Shown one piece after another: positions 32,001-43,074 of a stretch of DNA of 64,000 nt. Within the stretch, counting starts at the first letter, position 1; each line of letters opens with the position of its first letter. The stretch is taken from contig OX337232.1 in assembly GCA_946965045.2 (NCBI GenBank), positions 3,162,001-3,226,000 on the forward strand, given 5' to 3'. This stretch comes from Epithemia pelagica. Lineage: Eukaryota > Bacillariophyta > Bacillariophyceae > Surirellales > Surirellaceae. The notes under the pieces were generated by a model. The model was not told where the DNA came from, ran no database searches, and was given only the letters and a program-made list of their open reading frames with translations. Both the position numbers and the translations under genes were made by a program.

Positions 32001-33189
32001 TCCGCGTACACAGCAATCTCTGTTCACTGCTGAAACGCACCAGGCAATCGAAAACTGCAAAAACAAAGCGGAGTTCTTGTCGGATCCACTGCCAACGAAG
32101 AAAATGTATCGTGAGATCAAGGCCCATCCCAATTCAAAGCACGGGTTGAGTGAGTTTGTGTCTTACCGTGGTGAAAGTAAGCTCGAATCATGGCACGACA
32201 ACCTTGCCCATTTTGGGAATGGAGGTATGAACGAGGCACTCAGCGATGTGCTGAATCTCTGTGGAACAGCACGATACAACAAGAAAATACGACAAAACGT
32301 CCGTTTAGCCAGTCTCAATTCGCAACAACGCAACAAGAAAATGCCTGCAGCATGGGAAGGAGTTGTGAGTCACTGGAATCACTGCAAGTTGGCATTCATC
32401 AACAAGCTTGCCGTTCGCTGCGGGGCAAAGAAACCGTTCGACTACGTGGAGGACTTACCGGACGACAACGGTGAACGCTTCTTCTTGGAATATCTCTCAA
32501 TCCAAACAGAGATCCAGCAACAATGGCCGCTCCAATTCTTCCACAATGACCACTGTCCCTGCAATGGCTTTTCCAGTTATCTCCACAATAAAACACAACT
32601 TGCAATCGAAGAGATGGGAGACGATCATGAAGACAACAGCGATGACAACAACAACGGACAGCACGACGAGGAAGATGAATCAGATGAAGAGCAAGACATG
32701 AATGAAGAAAAAGAAAAAGAAAAGGAGAGTGACAGCGAAGATATCAACATGGCAGAGGAGGAGGGTGAGACAAACAGTATGCAAGCTGAATTATCTCCAG
32801 TGGCCGCCCATTTCCAGCCTGCAAAGAATCCAAATGCAACAACAACAACAACAAACATTACCATGCCTCCAACACAACAACAAATGATCCAGCACCAAGC
32901 GGTGCCATCCATGCAACACAACCAGACCAAGGTCTATCACTACCAGCAGCAATTGCTGCAGCAGGCAGCTTTCTTGTCCACGATCCTCTGCCAGCAAACA
33001 ACGGCCGTGCCCAATCCGGCCCATCGACAAATACTGCTGCCAAATCAACCACCACCACAATTCCCCCCGCAACTTCCAACCAACAACTGTTGCATCCGCA
33101 ACATTCAGTACTGGAATCGCCCCAATCGAAGGGGCATCCCACCGCATGACAAATCATGCCGAAACCATGCGAGCAATCGTCTGTATTGA
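29047..33189 (+). CDS. Transposase-like protein with zinc ribbons and DDE-like core
   Basis: Exon 1 (29047-31103) and exon 2 (31875-33189) join in frame (FRQR to YGKYLRKK) to give 1123 residues. The N terminus is basic. A first Cys/His cluster is CRICSAKHLG with HHEFC (about 116-136). A second is the zinc ribbon CPKCKTC with YYCPECKVTH (about 345-382). The RNase-H-like stretch includes EALFDCCNEHGEVLLAILV, SIVYSDTFPHKKGYWEELL and GRLGLFHFIRRITKTMRP, giving two spaced Asp candidates and a helix with the His-Phe-x-x-Arg pattern. Exon 2 continues with SYRGESKLESWHDNLAHFGN and GTARYNKK, then acidic and Gln-rich tails. The order of a CxxC ribbon, an SDxFP strand and an RGESKLE block resembles the DUF6729-type transposase-like proteins I know from algae, fungi and fish, but this is by memory. 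No terminal inverted repeats were found, so element limits are unknown. Confidence 0.6.
31104..31874 (+). other. Unusually long (771 nt) intron of the transposase-like gene
   Basis: Donor CAAAG/GTAGTA and acceptor ctaaaag/GTATGG preserve the frame. The intron is many times longer than others in the window and contains hairpin words: atcaagac...gtcttgat (about 31287-31311) and caacgga...tccgttg (about 31317-31335). An insertion within the intron would explain the length. Confidence 0.5.
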
Positions 33190-34763
33190 GAAAAAATAAA
33201 AATAGTTAGTGAAATGAAAAAAGCAACATGATTCGGGCACCAGCAGTGCTTGAGCACTTACCATGGTGCTGTTACCGGAAACAGAAGAACGAAAGAAAAC
33301 AGTATTGGCAAGAACACAACAACAGTAGTGAGAAAGCCATCGTTGATAAAATAATGAGAAGATCTGCAAATTTGCTTGCCGTGGAGTAGCTAGCCATTTG
33401 CAAATCTTCGCGCAGTATACGGCGTTTTAAGTATGGCTAAAAGACACACACCGGCAATACGAACAAATGTCACAAGGCATATGTGAGGCTGACGTTGTTT
33501 TACATAGGCAAAAGACAGCTGCTCTCAGCACTTACCGTAGAAACACTCGTACGTTGACCGTGGGGACCTGCCAAATCCCCTCCTCTCTACTTCGTGGTCC
33601 ACCACGTACTCACCACACATTGCACACAGGGGAAGAAACAGGGACAAAGACAACAGCCAATTAGATCACATTCTGATAGCGGCAATCGCACGTTCTCGAC
33701 GAAGGGAATCTTACCATAATTTCTTCCTTCTTTTTCTTTTTTCCTTTTCTTCTTCTTTTTTTCTCCTCCTTTTTTCCCCTCCTCTTCTGTAAGATCCCCC
33801 TATATTTTCGGCCGGAGAGGGAGGGAGCGAGATGGTGTACGGTTCCGGATCAAACCGACCGTGTTCTCGAGTTCTCGCACATGATGAAGTTACGAGAAAG
33901 AGAATCAATCATATTGGGTGGATGGACCTAACTATTATTCTCGAAGTTCCCCGTCGTTTCGGCGTCTGATGGAGCAATGCAAGAAACAGAACTGAGGAAA
34001 CCAAGAGTTGGTTGTTGGTTGGTATCGAGAATCGAGACGGCGAACCAAATAATAATTCTCCTACTCTCAGTGCACTTCCAGTTTCCTGTTCTCTTGCCTT
34101 TGCTACTTATTTCCCTTGTTTGGAGGAGGATGTAGAAGCGGCAAGTTTCTTTTACACATACACACCCGGATTCCTCGCGGTATAGAGGGTTAGGATCTGC
34201 TAAGCTCTAGCTAGAGAGGTAGGTGGACTCAACCATGAGTGGATCCCTACTAGGTAGCTCCATTCCTTTCCTTCGGTTCCAACCATCCTGAGAAGAGAGG
34301 GTACTGGCCAATCGAGTTGCCAGACGACAAAAAGGCAACGAAAAGACTTCCTCGTGACGACGAGATAGTGGACAGGGACATGATGGCTATGGCTGCCTTT
34401 TTGAAGACATCCATAAAAGCGACTCATACGCGGCATAGAGGCGTTCACTTCGCGCACCCATCAACGCGCCCCTCACTTTTTTCGAGATTCTTCATTCTGC
34501 ACCTTCTGGATCATAAATGTGTTCGATTGCATTCCTTACTCGACCCTTCTGTCAATAACTGATTCTACACCAAGTTTCTTGGAGGACGATTGTTATCGAT
34601 GAATTACGTGTCACGGTGACTTCCAAAAGAAGCGCGAACGACAAGAACCAAGGCAACGATTCGCAATAGTTCTTCACCCCTTGATGTCACGTGAGATTCG
34701 GAGATTTTCAACACAACAATAGCAGCTTATATATCTCCTGACCCTCGCCCACCCTCTCCGATA
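33190..34763. other. Intergenic with a pyrimidine tract
   Basis: Positions 33719-33789 are almost pure C/T on the plus strand. 34200-34225 (gctctagctagagaggtagg) is another instance of the TAG-rich intergenic word class. No gene is seen. Confidence 0.45.
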
Positions 34764-36965
34764 ATGAAATCCACCAATACCAGTAAAGTTGGATTGTCGT
34801 CGTCACGATCCATGCGCAAATCCACTCGAATTCTTTTGGTCGTCCTCGGTCTGGTGGCCTTGCATTTGATACTGCAATTTCATGTGTGGACGCATCCTCA
34901 ACCCAACCAGTATTATGATCATCAGCACTCCTGGAAACAAGACTTCTTTGTCCCCTCGCATCGTCCCAAACAAGAAGAAGAAGGACAAGACAAGCTAATT
35001 TTACAGCCATCACTTGGTGCCACTCTTCTACAAGAAGGTAGTGAAGACAAGTGGCAACTCTTTGCCAACTTTTATCAACAGCAACAACAGTCCCGAGGGA
35101 AGCAACCACCGCCAAAGAAGCAGAGTGTACCGAATCAAAATCAAGAGGAATTACCCATTGTGAAACACTATTATCAACAACAAAAACAACATTCGTCATC
35201 AACAACGCGAACGACTCGAACGTCGGATGGCCATCCCGTGGCTGGCTTGTCTTGTCAAGCGCATGGTGGACCCAATGACCAGACGGGCAGTCGCAGCGAA
35301 TCTCAAGCAGTGCAAGACATGGTCTACTGGTACGATTGGCCTACCGATGCCACGTGGCATTCTCCCCATGCCCCTCCCACAGACAGTCACCAACCACAAA
35401 AGTATTTGACCTTTGAACCCGATGAAGGTGGATTCAACAATATTCGCATGGCCTTTGAAACCGCCCTCGTCATGGCCATGGGGATGGGACGTATTTTGGT
35501 GTTGCCCCCCGAAATGAACTTTTATCTCTTGACCAATTTTTCGGCGGGTGATTTTCATGCATCGTTTGGATTCAAGGACTTTTTTGACTTGTCGGCCATT
35601 GTCAAAGAGCATGAGCGGGCCGCGTCCAGTTCTCAAAAGGCTGCTGCCTTGCAAGTCATGAGTATGGAAGGGTTTTTGCAACGCGAAGCCTTGACAGGAC
35701 ACTTGGTGGACCGAACGACGGGTCAACCGTCGTTCCCACCCGGCAATCTCACACAATGGAAGGGTCGGATTCCGCCCAATTTCTTGGCCTTTTTGACAAG
35801 GGCCCACAACAACAATGGCACAGACAGTGACAATGACAATTTAGCGGCAAATACCAACGCCTCCTCCTCTTTGTGGAAGTGGTTGCGTCGTGTCACGGCC
35901 AATCCGGAATGGCAGTTGAGTAAATGTGTAGCCGTGATTCCTCGAGCACCGGGACGACAGGCCTTGGAGGAAATTCAACACGAGGTATGGGAACCGCTGG
36001 TACAAAAAGACGAAACGCGCCGGCAAAAATTGCCGGAACTTTTGCGCAATCGCACCAATTTGGTCTGGCGCAGTCGCTTTCATTTCTTTGACAAGAATCC
36101 CGCAGCCGTCAATGCTTCTGCAGTGGATCGGTTATCCCAAGTCTTGGCGCATCGCCAAGGCCTTTGTTTGTACAATGAAACCTTACAAGAGGCCCGTGTC
36201 GTTCATTTGCAAGGGGAACAAAAGGCGGGATATCGACTCTTGATTCCCTTTTATGCCGCCGTCCTGTTTCAAGAATGGCAGCACGATGTATGGATGAAAC
36301 GCTTTGTGCGAGATCATTTGCGCTACCACGATGATATTCAATGTGCAGCCGCCCGCATTGTTCATGCCGTCCGTGAAAAGGCTCGCATCGTCAATCGTCA
36401 ATTGGCAAATGCCACCCAAGGCAATAAGAAAGATGAAGAAGATGTCTCGTTTCATAGCATGCACATTCGTCGGGGCGATTTTCAATTCAAAGTGGTCCGC
36501 AACATGGAGGTGGAGGACATTGATGAAAGTAATATTCGCAAATGGTTTACACCCGGCAAGGTTGTCTACATTGCGACGGACGAACGGAACAAGACTTTTT
36601 TTGATCCTCTCCGCGAACATTACGAACTCGTCTTTTTGGACGACTTTATCGAGTTGCTGTCGGGTGTGGATTCGCATTATTATGGCATGATTGAACAATT
36701 GGTGGCCGCGCAGGGAAATGTCTTTGTGGGGTCCCTCTTTTCCACCTTTACGGGATATATTCATCGGTTGCGAGGATACCATTCCCACAAACGACAATGG
36801 CCGGGTTACGAAATGGGTGCCTTGCCCACGAGCTATTACTTTACCCCCAATCCCATGGCCCACAAACGCAAGGTCATGCATGAGTATCATGCATTGGAAC
36901 CAGCCTTTTGGCAACGAGAATTCCCCATGGCGTGGAGGGATCTAGATCATGGGCTAGTACACTAG
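34764..36965 (+). CDS. O-fucosyltransferase-like glycosyltransferase, copy A
   Basis: A single-exon 733-residue type II membrane protein: short cytosolic basic N terminus, signal anchor (ILLVVLGLVALHLILQFHVW, about 23-42), Gln-rich stem, lumenal catalytic domain. Family signatures: FEPDEGGFNNIRMAFETAL (substrate-binding start of O-fucosyltransferase domains), MHIRRGDFQF (the R-R-G-D-F donor-binding block), VYIATDERNKTFF, and YYGMIEQLVA with GSLFSTFTGYIHRLRGYH. It would transfer a sugar, presumably fucose from GDP-fucose, to a Ser/Thr or glycan in the ER/Golgi; actual specificity is inference. The TSDGHPVAGLSCQAHGG block is nearly identical in copy B at 43075-45276, which has the same length but opposite strand. 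The two are recent paralogues. Confidence 0.85.
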   Translation: MKSTNTSKVGLSSSRSMRKSTRILLVVLGLVALHLILQFHVWTHPQPNQYYDHQHSWKQDFFVPSHRPKQEEEGQDKLILQPSLGATLLQEGSEDKWQLFANFYQQQQQSRGKQPPPKKQSVPNQNQEELPIVKHYYQQQKQHSSSTTRTTRTSDGHPVAGLSCQAHGGPNDQTGSRSESQAVQDMVYWYDWPTDATWHSPHAPPTDSHQPQKYLTFEPDEGGFNNIRMAFETALVMAMGMGRILVLPPEMNFYLLTNFSAGDFHASFGFKDFFDLSAIVKEHERAASSSQKAAALQVMSMEGFLQREALTGHLVDRTTGQPSFPPGNLTQWKGRIPPNFLAFLTRAHNNNGTDSDNDNLAANTNASSSLWKWLRRVTANPEWQLSKCVAVIPRAPGRQALEEIQHEVWEPLVQKDETRRQKLPELLRNRTNLVWRSRFHFFDKNPAAVNASAVDRLSQVLAHRQGLCLYNETLQEARVVHLQGEQKAGYRLLIPFYAAVLFQEWQHDVWMKRFVRDHLRYHDDIQCAAARIVHAVREKARIVNRQLANATQGNKKDEEDVSFHSMHIRRGDFQFKVVRNMEVEDIDESNIRKWFTPGKVVYIATDERNKTFFDPLREHYELVFLDDFIELLSGVDSHYYGMIEQLVAAQGNVFVGSLFSTFTGYIHRLRGYHSHKRQWPGYEMGALPTSYYFTPNPMAHKRKVMHEYHALEPAFWQREFPMAWRDLDHGLVH

Positions 36966-38135
36966 CATATACTGGAGAAACGAGGATCTCCTTGTTCTTC
37001 TCCTAGGAAGGAGTCTGAAATACACCACAAACAGTCGATGGCCACACCAAGAGTGGAAGAATCCAGAATGCCCTCGCGGCCCGTCAATGTGTCTGTCTGT
37101 GTGCCTCCTAGGGTACTAACGCATACAGGGAGAGGGGAGAGGGTCGTTCTTTCCTCCTCCTCCGCCATTGACCCGTGTTTTGCGGCAAGAACCCTTTGAT
37201 ATTTGTGTGTGAGTGTGGGTGTTCCTCTGTATCGGTTCCCGCAGAAACCAGAATCCGCGCAACGACTCGTGTGTGTTTCGGTTCTCCAAACTGCATCAAT
37301 GCTCTACAACACAACACGGTTGGATCGGAGAAGGAAACGAGTGTGGGAACCGCAGTGTTATTTGTTCCATGTGTGGTGTTGGGGCTCTAGGAGTATTGGA
37401 GGGAGACGAAAATGGTTGACGAGAATGGTTCCAGGAGGTAGAAACAGGTCGCTTTCTCCTTCTCGTCCAACACTGCGCCTCCTCCATTGGTGGGCAAAAC
37501 AGCTTGGACATGTATCTGTGTGTGTTCATTGGTATATAGGAAGTAGAATTCATAAAAGGATTGAATTTCTAGATATAGAGTGTATTCATCGGAATAGGTA
37601 GTAGAATTCAAAAGGATTGAATTTCTAGTAGCAGTTCCTCCTTCTTTCCGAATTGTTGTGTGATCCAAAATTGTGAGGACACCCTTGCTCCACATCATCA
37701 TCATCATCGCTACACACACATAGACACGATAGCATCGGCATTCGGAACTTGCTTGCACGCCGGAACGCGCTCCAACGAATCTTTTGAGAGGTAGGTAGTC
37801 TACACTATAGAGTCTACTTGCAATGTGCAATCTTCTCACGGCAATGAGAATGATACAGCCTTGGATGTCATTTTCCGTTGTGGGAGGTTTCCCCCATCAT
37901 TCGTCGTAAATTGCTTAGAGGAGCCTTGGGAGGCTCCCTGTTCCAGATTGCGAACCGAGCAGACTTGGGGGTTGTAGTGCAAGGGATCGTACAAGTCCAA
38001 TGTCGTTCCGGATGGAAACACGAAAGCGAACGGCAAGATCTATAAAATATAAATTGTGTGCAATTCTTGCCACAACCTCAGTCTCATTTTTCTTACTTCC
38101 TACTTTACAAAATCTCGGATACACTCTCACACACC
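36966..38135. other. Intergenic with TATA-like element
   Basis: Between the fucosyltransferase stop and the PT-rich gene. A direct repeat about 50 nt apart (gtagaattca..aggattgaatttctag, near 37543-37572 and 37600-37628) is visible. TATAAAATATAAA at 38041-38053, 83 nt before the next ATG, is a plausible TATA box. Confidence 0.45.
38041..38053 (+). promoter_or_regulatory. Candidate TATA box of PT-rich gene A
   Basis: TATAAAATATAAA 83 nt upstream of ATG 38136. The position and sequence fit a core promoter. There is no independent support. Confidence 0.35.
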
Positions 38136-39764
38136 ATGAAACACTCCAGTGCTATACTATTCGTCTGGACCGTATTGCTCCAGCACACCAGGAGCACCAC
38201 CATGGCGCTCCCCTCGTCACAACAACGACAACGACAAGACTCGGAGACTACCTTCCACCGCGGAGCCCGAGCAGCACAGTATGAGAAACGCCGTCGTCGT
38301 CGTGTCATGGTCTTTCTTCCGTCGGAACCCAACACGCCCGCTCCGACCGTGGCACTCACCACCAGTCCTCCCACACTCAGTTTCGCGCCCTCGGACGAGC
38401 CCAGTGTGTCACCGTCATTGTCGCCCAGTGCCCTTCCCTCTCCTCAACCCTCTGTGTCGGTCCTTCCCACACGTACTCTGAATCCTTCGGCGACACCCTC
38501 GAATCGTCCTACTCCAAGTCCCTCGGCGTCTCCCACTACGGCCGCACCAACGAACGAACCAACCGCCGAACCCACGGGGGCCGTCCTCGAGACCAACACC
38601 GCTGCCGCCAATGCCTTGGAGTTTACCGAAGCCCAGTTTGCCCAGGGCTTCATCCATACCTGCCAACACACCATCCCCTCCCAGTATGACGACTACGTCA
38701 TTGTCCAGGTGCCCTACACGTACACGCTGCTCTTGCCCGAAACCTCCAATGTCCCCGAAGCACTCTTGGAAGGCGAACGGCAAATTGGACAGGGCGTGGC
38801 CGAGATTCTCTGTGCCGCCAACACGAGCTTGCCCGACAGTCCCCTTGTGCTGGAAAAACTCAATTCCTGGAAGCCCGATGCCCTGTCGTCGGACGACCGA
38901 GTCACGTGTCAGTCGCAAACGGCCAATACGCAATGCCACGTCGTGACGGGCACATTCGAGGCCTGCTTGTTTGTCAAGGATACCACGACGCAACTGGAAA
39001 TCGACTCGGAATTTCAAACCGTTTTGGGCCGTGTCTTGCCCAGTGTCGTGCAAACCATGACCACCTACCAAACCGTCGCCGGGCCCGAACCAGACTCGGA
39101 CAATGACGACGACGACATGGAGTCGCTCACCCTGCTCGCGGCGCTCTTGGGAGGCGTGGCCCTCTGTTGCCTCGCCTCGGTGATTTGCGTGTTTGTGTGC
39201 ACGCGTCAGCGACAACGACAACGTCGTCAAACCCACAATGCCCTCGATGCGGCCAAACTGCCCGTCAAACCCCCCAAGGTGGAAGAGGATCCGGCACAAG
39301 ACGATGCCTACGACGATGAAGATCCCGACAAGACGCATAGTTTTGAAGAGGACGATGACTTTGCCAAGTGGTCACCCCCCAGCAAATCCGATCGCGGCGA
39401 TGAAGATCGCATTCTCGGAGCCGTCAAACGATCCGACTCTGTGGCCAATACCTCCATGGATTCTTGTTATTTGGATCAGACCAATAATCCGAACAACAAT
39501 ACCAACACGGAAAAGTCCACCAGTGCCGAGGCTGTCGTCATTGACGATAGCATGTCGGATGGCGGTGAAACCTTGGCGTGGTTGGGCGTCGATGTCTTGA
39601 ACGAAGGCAAAGCACTCACCCTCGAGCCGTCTCCGGTGCGTCGTCGGCGTGAGAGTACGGACCAGGACGAAACCACGGCACGTTCCTCGTCGCACGAGCT
39701 GTGTGGACAAGATTACGAATTGTCCGATGCCGAAGGCAGTGTCTATTCGACCGTCGGCCCCTAA
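38136..39764 (+). CDS. PT-rich single-pass surface protein A (three-member local family)
   Basis: 542 residues from ATG 38136. A signal peptide (SAILFVWTVLLQ) is followed by a Pro/Thr/Ser stalk (about 65-150, many PSxxP steps), a compact ectodomain with VQVPYTYTLLLPETSNV, EALLEGERQIGQGVAEILC and CHVVTGTFEACLFV, one TM helix (LTLLAALLGGVALCCLASVICVFVC, about 329-353), and a 190-residue acidic cytosolic tail ending with an ETLAWLGVDVL block. The ectodomain, the TM position and the WLGV tail motif recur in gene B (40750), and the ectodomain also in gene C (49618). I know no named family; the build resembles a heavily O-glycosylated receptor or adhesion protein. The neighbouring O-fucosyltransferases could in principle modify such Ser/Thr stalks; that link is speculation. 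Confidence 0.65.
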   Translation: MKHSSAILFVWTVLLQHTRSTTMALPSSQQRQRQDSETTFHRGARAAQYEKRRRRRVMVFLPSEPNTPAPTVALTTSPPTLSFAPSDEPSVSPSLSPSALPSPQPSVSVLPTRTLNPSATPSNRPTPSPSASPTTAAPTNEPTAEPTGAVLETNTAAANALEFTEAQFAQGFIHTCQHTIPSQYDDYVIVQVPYTYTLLLPETSNVPEALLEGERQIGQGVAEILCAANTSLPDSPLVLEKLNSWKPDALSSDDRVTCQSQTANTQCHVVTGTFEACLFVKDTTTQLEIDSEFQTVLGRVLPSVVQTMTTYQTVAGPEPDSDNDDDDMESLTLLAALLGGVALCCLASVICVFVCTRQRQRQRRQTHNALDAAKLPVKPPKVEEDPAQDDAYDDEDPDKTHSFEEDDDFAKWSPPSKSDRGDEDRILGAVKRSDSVANTSMDSCYLDQTNNPNNNTNTEKSTSAEAVVIDDSMSDGGETLAWLGVDVLNEGKALTLEPSPVRRRRESTDQDETTARSSSHELCGQDYELSDAEGSVYSTVGP

Positions 39765-40749
39765 TAGAATCCAGATCCAAAACACACCCGCGCTCGTCCC
39801 GTAACGTGTTCCCCATTTGTACTTTAGTTTCTCTCTCTTTGAATTTCGTGAACTGCATTCTCTAGCTAGATAGATCACGCGGGAAGGGAACCGTTGAATC
39901 GTAGATAGTCCTAGGAGAAATCTGAGTCCAAGTTGATTTCGTGGAAACATTCGTTGGTAGCACAAAGACTGCAGATATTATATTCTAGGATGAAACCGTT
40001 TTCTTTCATGTGCTTTGTCTCTTTTACTGGCAGGGCGCCATGGTCGTCACAGTCCCAAGTCCTCTCTCTGGAGCAGCTATGGAGTTGCTTTTGGCGGGTA
40101 GGTAATAGGTAGGCATAGTTTGGGGGTCCAGATTCCGGATCGAGCCTGCCGCGCCAATCCCTGCCGCGCCAATCCCCCGTATTGTAGTTGATACTCGTAC
40201 AGGTGATATTTTTATACATACTCGTACTCGTACTCGTACTCGTAAGTGATTTATAAACGATCCGTTGAAAATCCAATGGGACGACTTTGCCTACAGTCAA
40301 GTTTTCCGTTGAATGCCCAATCCGTTCGATTCGGGGGATTCGTGATTCGTGCTTGCAATGGACGCTCTATGACTGAATGCACACAATACACAAACTTATA
40401 TGCGAGATACGCGGCGGGCTTGGCCGTCACACCAATACACCACAAAGAATGAGAGCATTGCAGGAATCAAGGATGATGCCGAGTACAAGAGAAAACGAAC
40501 GAGGACCGATGATCAAGCATCATTTTCCGTGCGTGGCGCCTCTTCTCACGAACCAATATACCTACTTTTGAGGAAAAAGGCGCAAACCACAAAAACACAA
40601 GATTACCATCCACACAAGATTGCCTCTCTCTTCTTCTGTTGCCACATTGGTGTACATTTTTCCATTGGGCATCAAAATCCCTTGGTATAGAGCAGCACAG
40701 TCATTCTGCAAACCAGCTAGAAGCACAACGACATCGATTCATTCCTACC
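39765..40749. other. Intergenic between PT-rich genes A and B
   Basis: Contains a short tandem ctcgtactcgtactcg run (40218-40240) and two copies of tgccgcgccaatccc (from 40147 and 40162). No coding frame is supported. Confidence 0.4.
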
Positions 40750-42690
40750 ATGTGGATTCTGCCTTGTCTCTCCATGATGCTGGCCATGATTTCGGCCCAA
40801 ACAACAGCGCAAGCAACGGTTCAAACAACAACCACGTCTCTTCGTCGTGCCTCTCCGGCAAGCGCCAATCATCGTCGTCTCGACGACACGGCTGCCACTT
40901 CCCCGCCCACTACGGCTCCGACGGCTGCCCCCGTTGCTGCAACAACGACGGAAGCACCGTCCTCGCGACCGTCCCCCGTACCCTCCCTTCCGGCCACACC
41001 TGTCCCGACTCTCGCACCCTCGGCGACACCGTCAGCAGCACCATCGGTCGCGCCCGTTCCCGTGACACCAGCTCCGACGACGGCTGCTCCCACACCAGCT
41101 CCGACGACGGCTGCTCCCACACCAGCCCCCACCACACCGGCTCCCACACCAGCTCCGACACCCGCTCCTACGACAGTCGCTCCCACACCGGCTCCGACAC
41201 CGGCTCCGACACCAGCTCCGACACCAGCTCCGACCCCCGTGCCCACCACCCCGAGTCCGACGGCTGCTCCGACACCGGCTCCGACACCAGCTCGGACCCC
41301 CGTGCCCACCACCCCGAGTCCGACGGCTGCTCCGACTCCGGCTCCCACTCCGGCACCGACCCCGGCTCCCACCCCCGCTCCGACGGTGACACCCAGCGCG
41401 TCGCCATCGGCCGCTCCCAGTGCCACTCCCTCAGCGGCACCCTCGGCCCGGCCATCGGTGCAACCGTCCCAGTCGTCGGAACCCTCGGCCGCTCCCTCCA
41501 CCCACCCCAGTGCCGCGCCCACCACCGCCCCGTCCACCACCCCGTCGGCGGTGCCGTCGTGGCAACCCTCGGTCTCCTTCCAACCCACAGTGTCAAATGT
41601 CCCGAGTTTGGATCCCAATTCCTATGATGAAGAAATCATTTCTGCCGCGGGCGAAGCAATTCGAACGATTCAAAAGTGTCGTCGCGTCAATCCGGGCGGG
41701 TTTCCGGTGGAAACCATTGTATGGAACTATACGTACCAAATGACGCTCAAGAAAAACACCAACGTGTCGTTGGCCGTCCTCGAGGGCGAAAAGTTGGTGG
41801 GAACCAAGTTGGCGACCTCCATGTGTGATGTGGACGGTGAAAATCGGTTTTATCTGCACACGTTGGATTCCGTGCCGACCGATACCGTTCAAGCCGAATG
41901 TGCAACGACCGAAACCGATTATCGGTGCCATGTCGTGCAAGGCTACGCGACCTCGACTGTCTTTGTCGATCCGACCTCCAATGTGACGCTCGAAGAAATC
42001 AAGCATCGTTTTGGATTTCTCTTTAACGCCAGCAGAGCAGACATTATCGCAGAATTGAAACAATTGGATACCTTGTCCTCACTCTTTGCCACCTTGGGAG
42101 ACGGCAATGGTGGTGGTGTGTTGATTCAAGACGAGGGGACTCAAGATACAGTCGCGGCCACGAGTGCCATTGTCGGAGGAGCCGCCGGTTTGATGCTCTT
42201 GTCGGGACTCGTCTTTTTGGCTGTCCGACGACGCGCCATGCGACGACAATTGGGTATGCATCGATTGGAAGATGATGGACAGGACAGTCGGGCCGATGCC
42301 GAAGCGGGCGATGCCCCCCAAACAAAAGAAGCCAACAAGGAGGAAAATGACGATGACGACGAAAGTCGCATGTCCAAGGATCAAATGGCCACCATGTCCA
42401 TTGCGGGTGATTCCTTTTACACCAAGGGAGGAAGGGGCATTGACACGATTACCGAAGAAGAGGATCACGAAGAACAAATGTCTGTTTCGGATAACATGTC
42501 GTGGTTGGGCGTCGAAGTCATGGCGGGCGATGGAGAATTTAGTTTGGCCTCCTATTCGGAACGATCGACGGCTACCAGTGTAACGGATGGAGAACGGTCC
42601 GTTTCCAAGTCGCCTCACAGAGGAGGACGGGTGCGAGAAATTATTACACGCAAGGCGAGTATGGGAAGTTTGTTGCGGGGATGGCAATGA
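40750..42690 (+). CDS. PT-rich single-pass surface protein B
   Basis: 646 residues from ATG 40750 (MWILPCLSMMLAM, a cleavable signal). The stalk is long and almost a pure A-P-T-P repeat, followed by PSAAPSAxP steps. The ectodomain has WNYTYQMTLKKNTNVSLAV, LEGEKLVGTKLATSMC and YRCHVVQGYATSTVFV, the same order and spacing as in gene A. A TM helix (SAIVGGAAGLMLLSGLVFLAV) is followed by a basic stop-transfer (RRRAMRR) and an acidic tail with DNMSWLGVEVMAG. The two WLGV tail motifs suggest a conserved cytosolic binding site. N-glycosylation sequons (NYT, NVS, NVT) occur in the ectodomain. The function is unknown; conservation with A and C makes it a real gene. Confidence 0.65.
   Translation: MWILPCLSMMLAMISAQTTAQATVQTTTTSLRRASPASANHRRLDDTAATSPPTTAPTAAPVAATTTEAPSSRPSPVPSLPATPVPTLAPSATPSAAPSVAPVPVTPAPTTAAPTPAPTTAAPTPAPTTPAPTPAPTPAPTTVAPTPAPTPAPTPAPTPAPTPVPTTPSPTAAPTPAPTPARTPVPTTPSPTAAPTPAPTPAPTPAPTPAPTVTPSASPSAAPSATPSAAPSARPSVQPSQSSEPSAAPSTHPSAAPTTAPSTTPSAVPSWQPSVSFQPTVSNVPSLDPNSYDEEIISAAGEAIRTIQKCRRVNPGGFPVETIVWNYTYQMTLKKNTNVSLAVLEGEKLVGTKLATSMCDVDGENRFYLHTLDSVPTDTVQAECATTETDYRCHVVQGYATSTVFVDPTSNVTLEEIKHRFGFLFNASRADIIAELKQLDTLSSLFATLGDGNGGGVLIQDEGTQDTVAATSAIVGGAAGLMLLSGLVFLAVRRRAMRRQLGMHRLEDDGQDSRADAEAGDAPQTKEANKEENDDDDESRMSKDQMATMSIAGDSFYTKGGRGIDTITEEEDHEEQMSVSDNMSWLGVEVMAGDGEFSLASYSERSTATSVTDGERSVSKSPHRGGRVREIITRKASMGSLLRGWQ
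41050..41400 (+). repeat. Minisatellite coding the A-P-T-P stalk
   Basis: Imperfect tandem units around ccgacaccggctccgacacc, GC-rich, encoding the A-P-T-P stalk of PT-rich gene B. The array is open in several frames, so overlapping Pro/Ser-rich frames there are artefacts. Confidence 0.8.
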
Positions 42691-43074
42691 GCTCGTAGAG
42701 AGAGACGAGGAACGAACGAACCATAAGAGCATAAGCCAAATTGTGGACAAACGACCGTTTCCAACAACGCAACACACCCACGAATGCTTGCTTCGAGGGA
42801 TTTGTTCCCCGTGCGGCAACAGAACCAGGATACTGAAAATGATCAAAGATGCATGGGCCGAGATTCCGTCCCGCGTTTTGTTTTGATATTGTGCTGTCCA
42901 AGTTGGTGTTTCAAATATCACCTGTTTTGAGGTATTGTAATTGTACTTATAATAGTAGAAATCAAGCACAAATGAACAATGCGTTCCATTCTATTCTGTG
43001 AGACTACTCAAGGGCATGTCCTTCACATCACAGTTGTCGTGAATATCCTGGTAGATCGTCCATACACTTGAGCA
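42691..43074. other. Convergent intergenic / 3' UTRs
   Basis: Short AT-rich spacer (42890-42975) where PT-rich gene B and fucosyltransferase copy B converge. It is the centre of the inverted arrangement of the two fucosyltransferase copies. Confidence 0.4.

Noticed and set aside
28785-33510. Short complementary words (gcttgtcttttg and caaaagacagc) flanking the transposase-like gene, as possible terminal repeats
   Set aside because: Only about nine matching bases, not at positions symmetrical to the gene, and no target duplication.
40620-41627. Ser/Asp/Thr-rich frame overlapping PT-rich gene B
   Set aside because: The A-P-T-P minisatellite is open in several frames; only the frame with signal, ectodomain and TM is credible.
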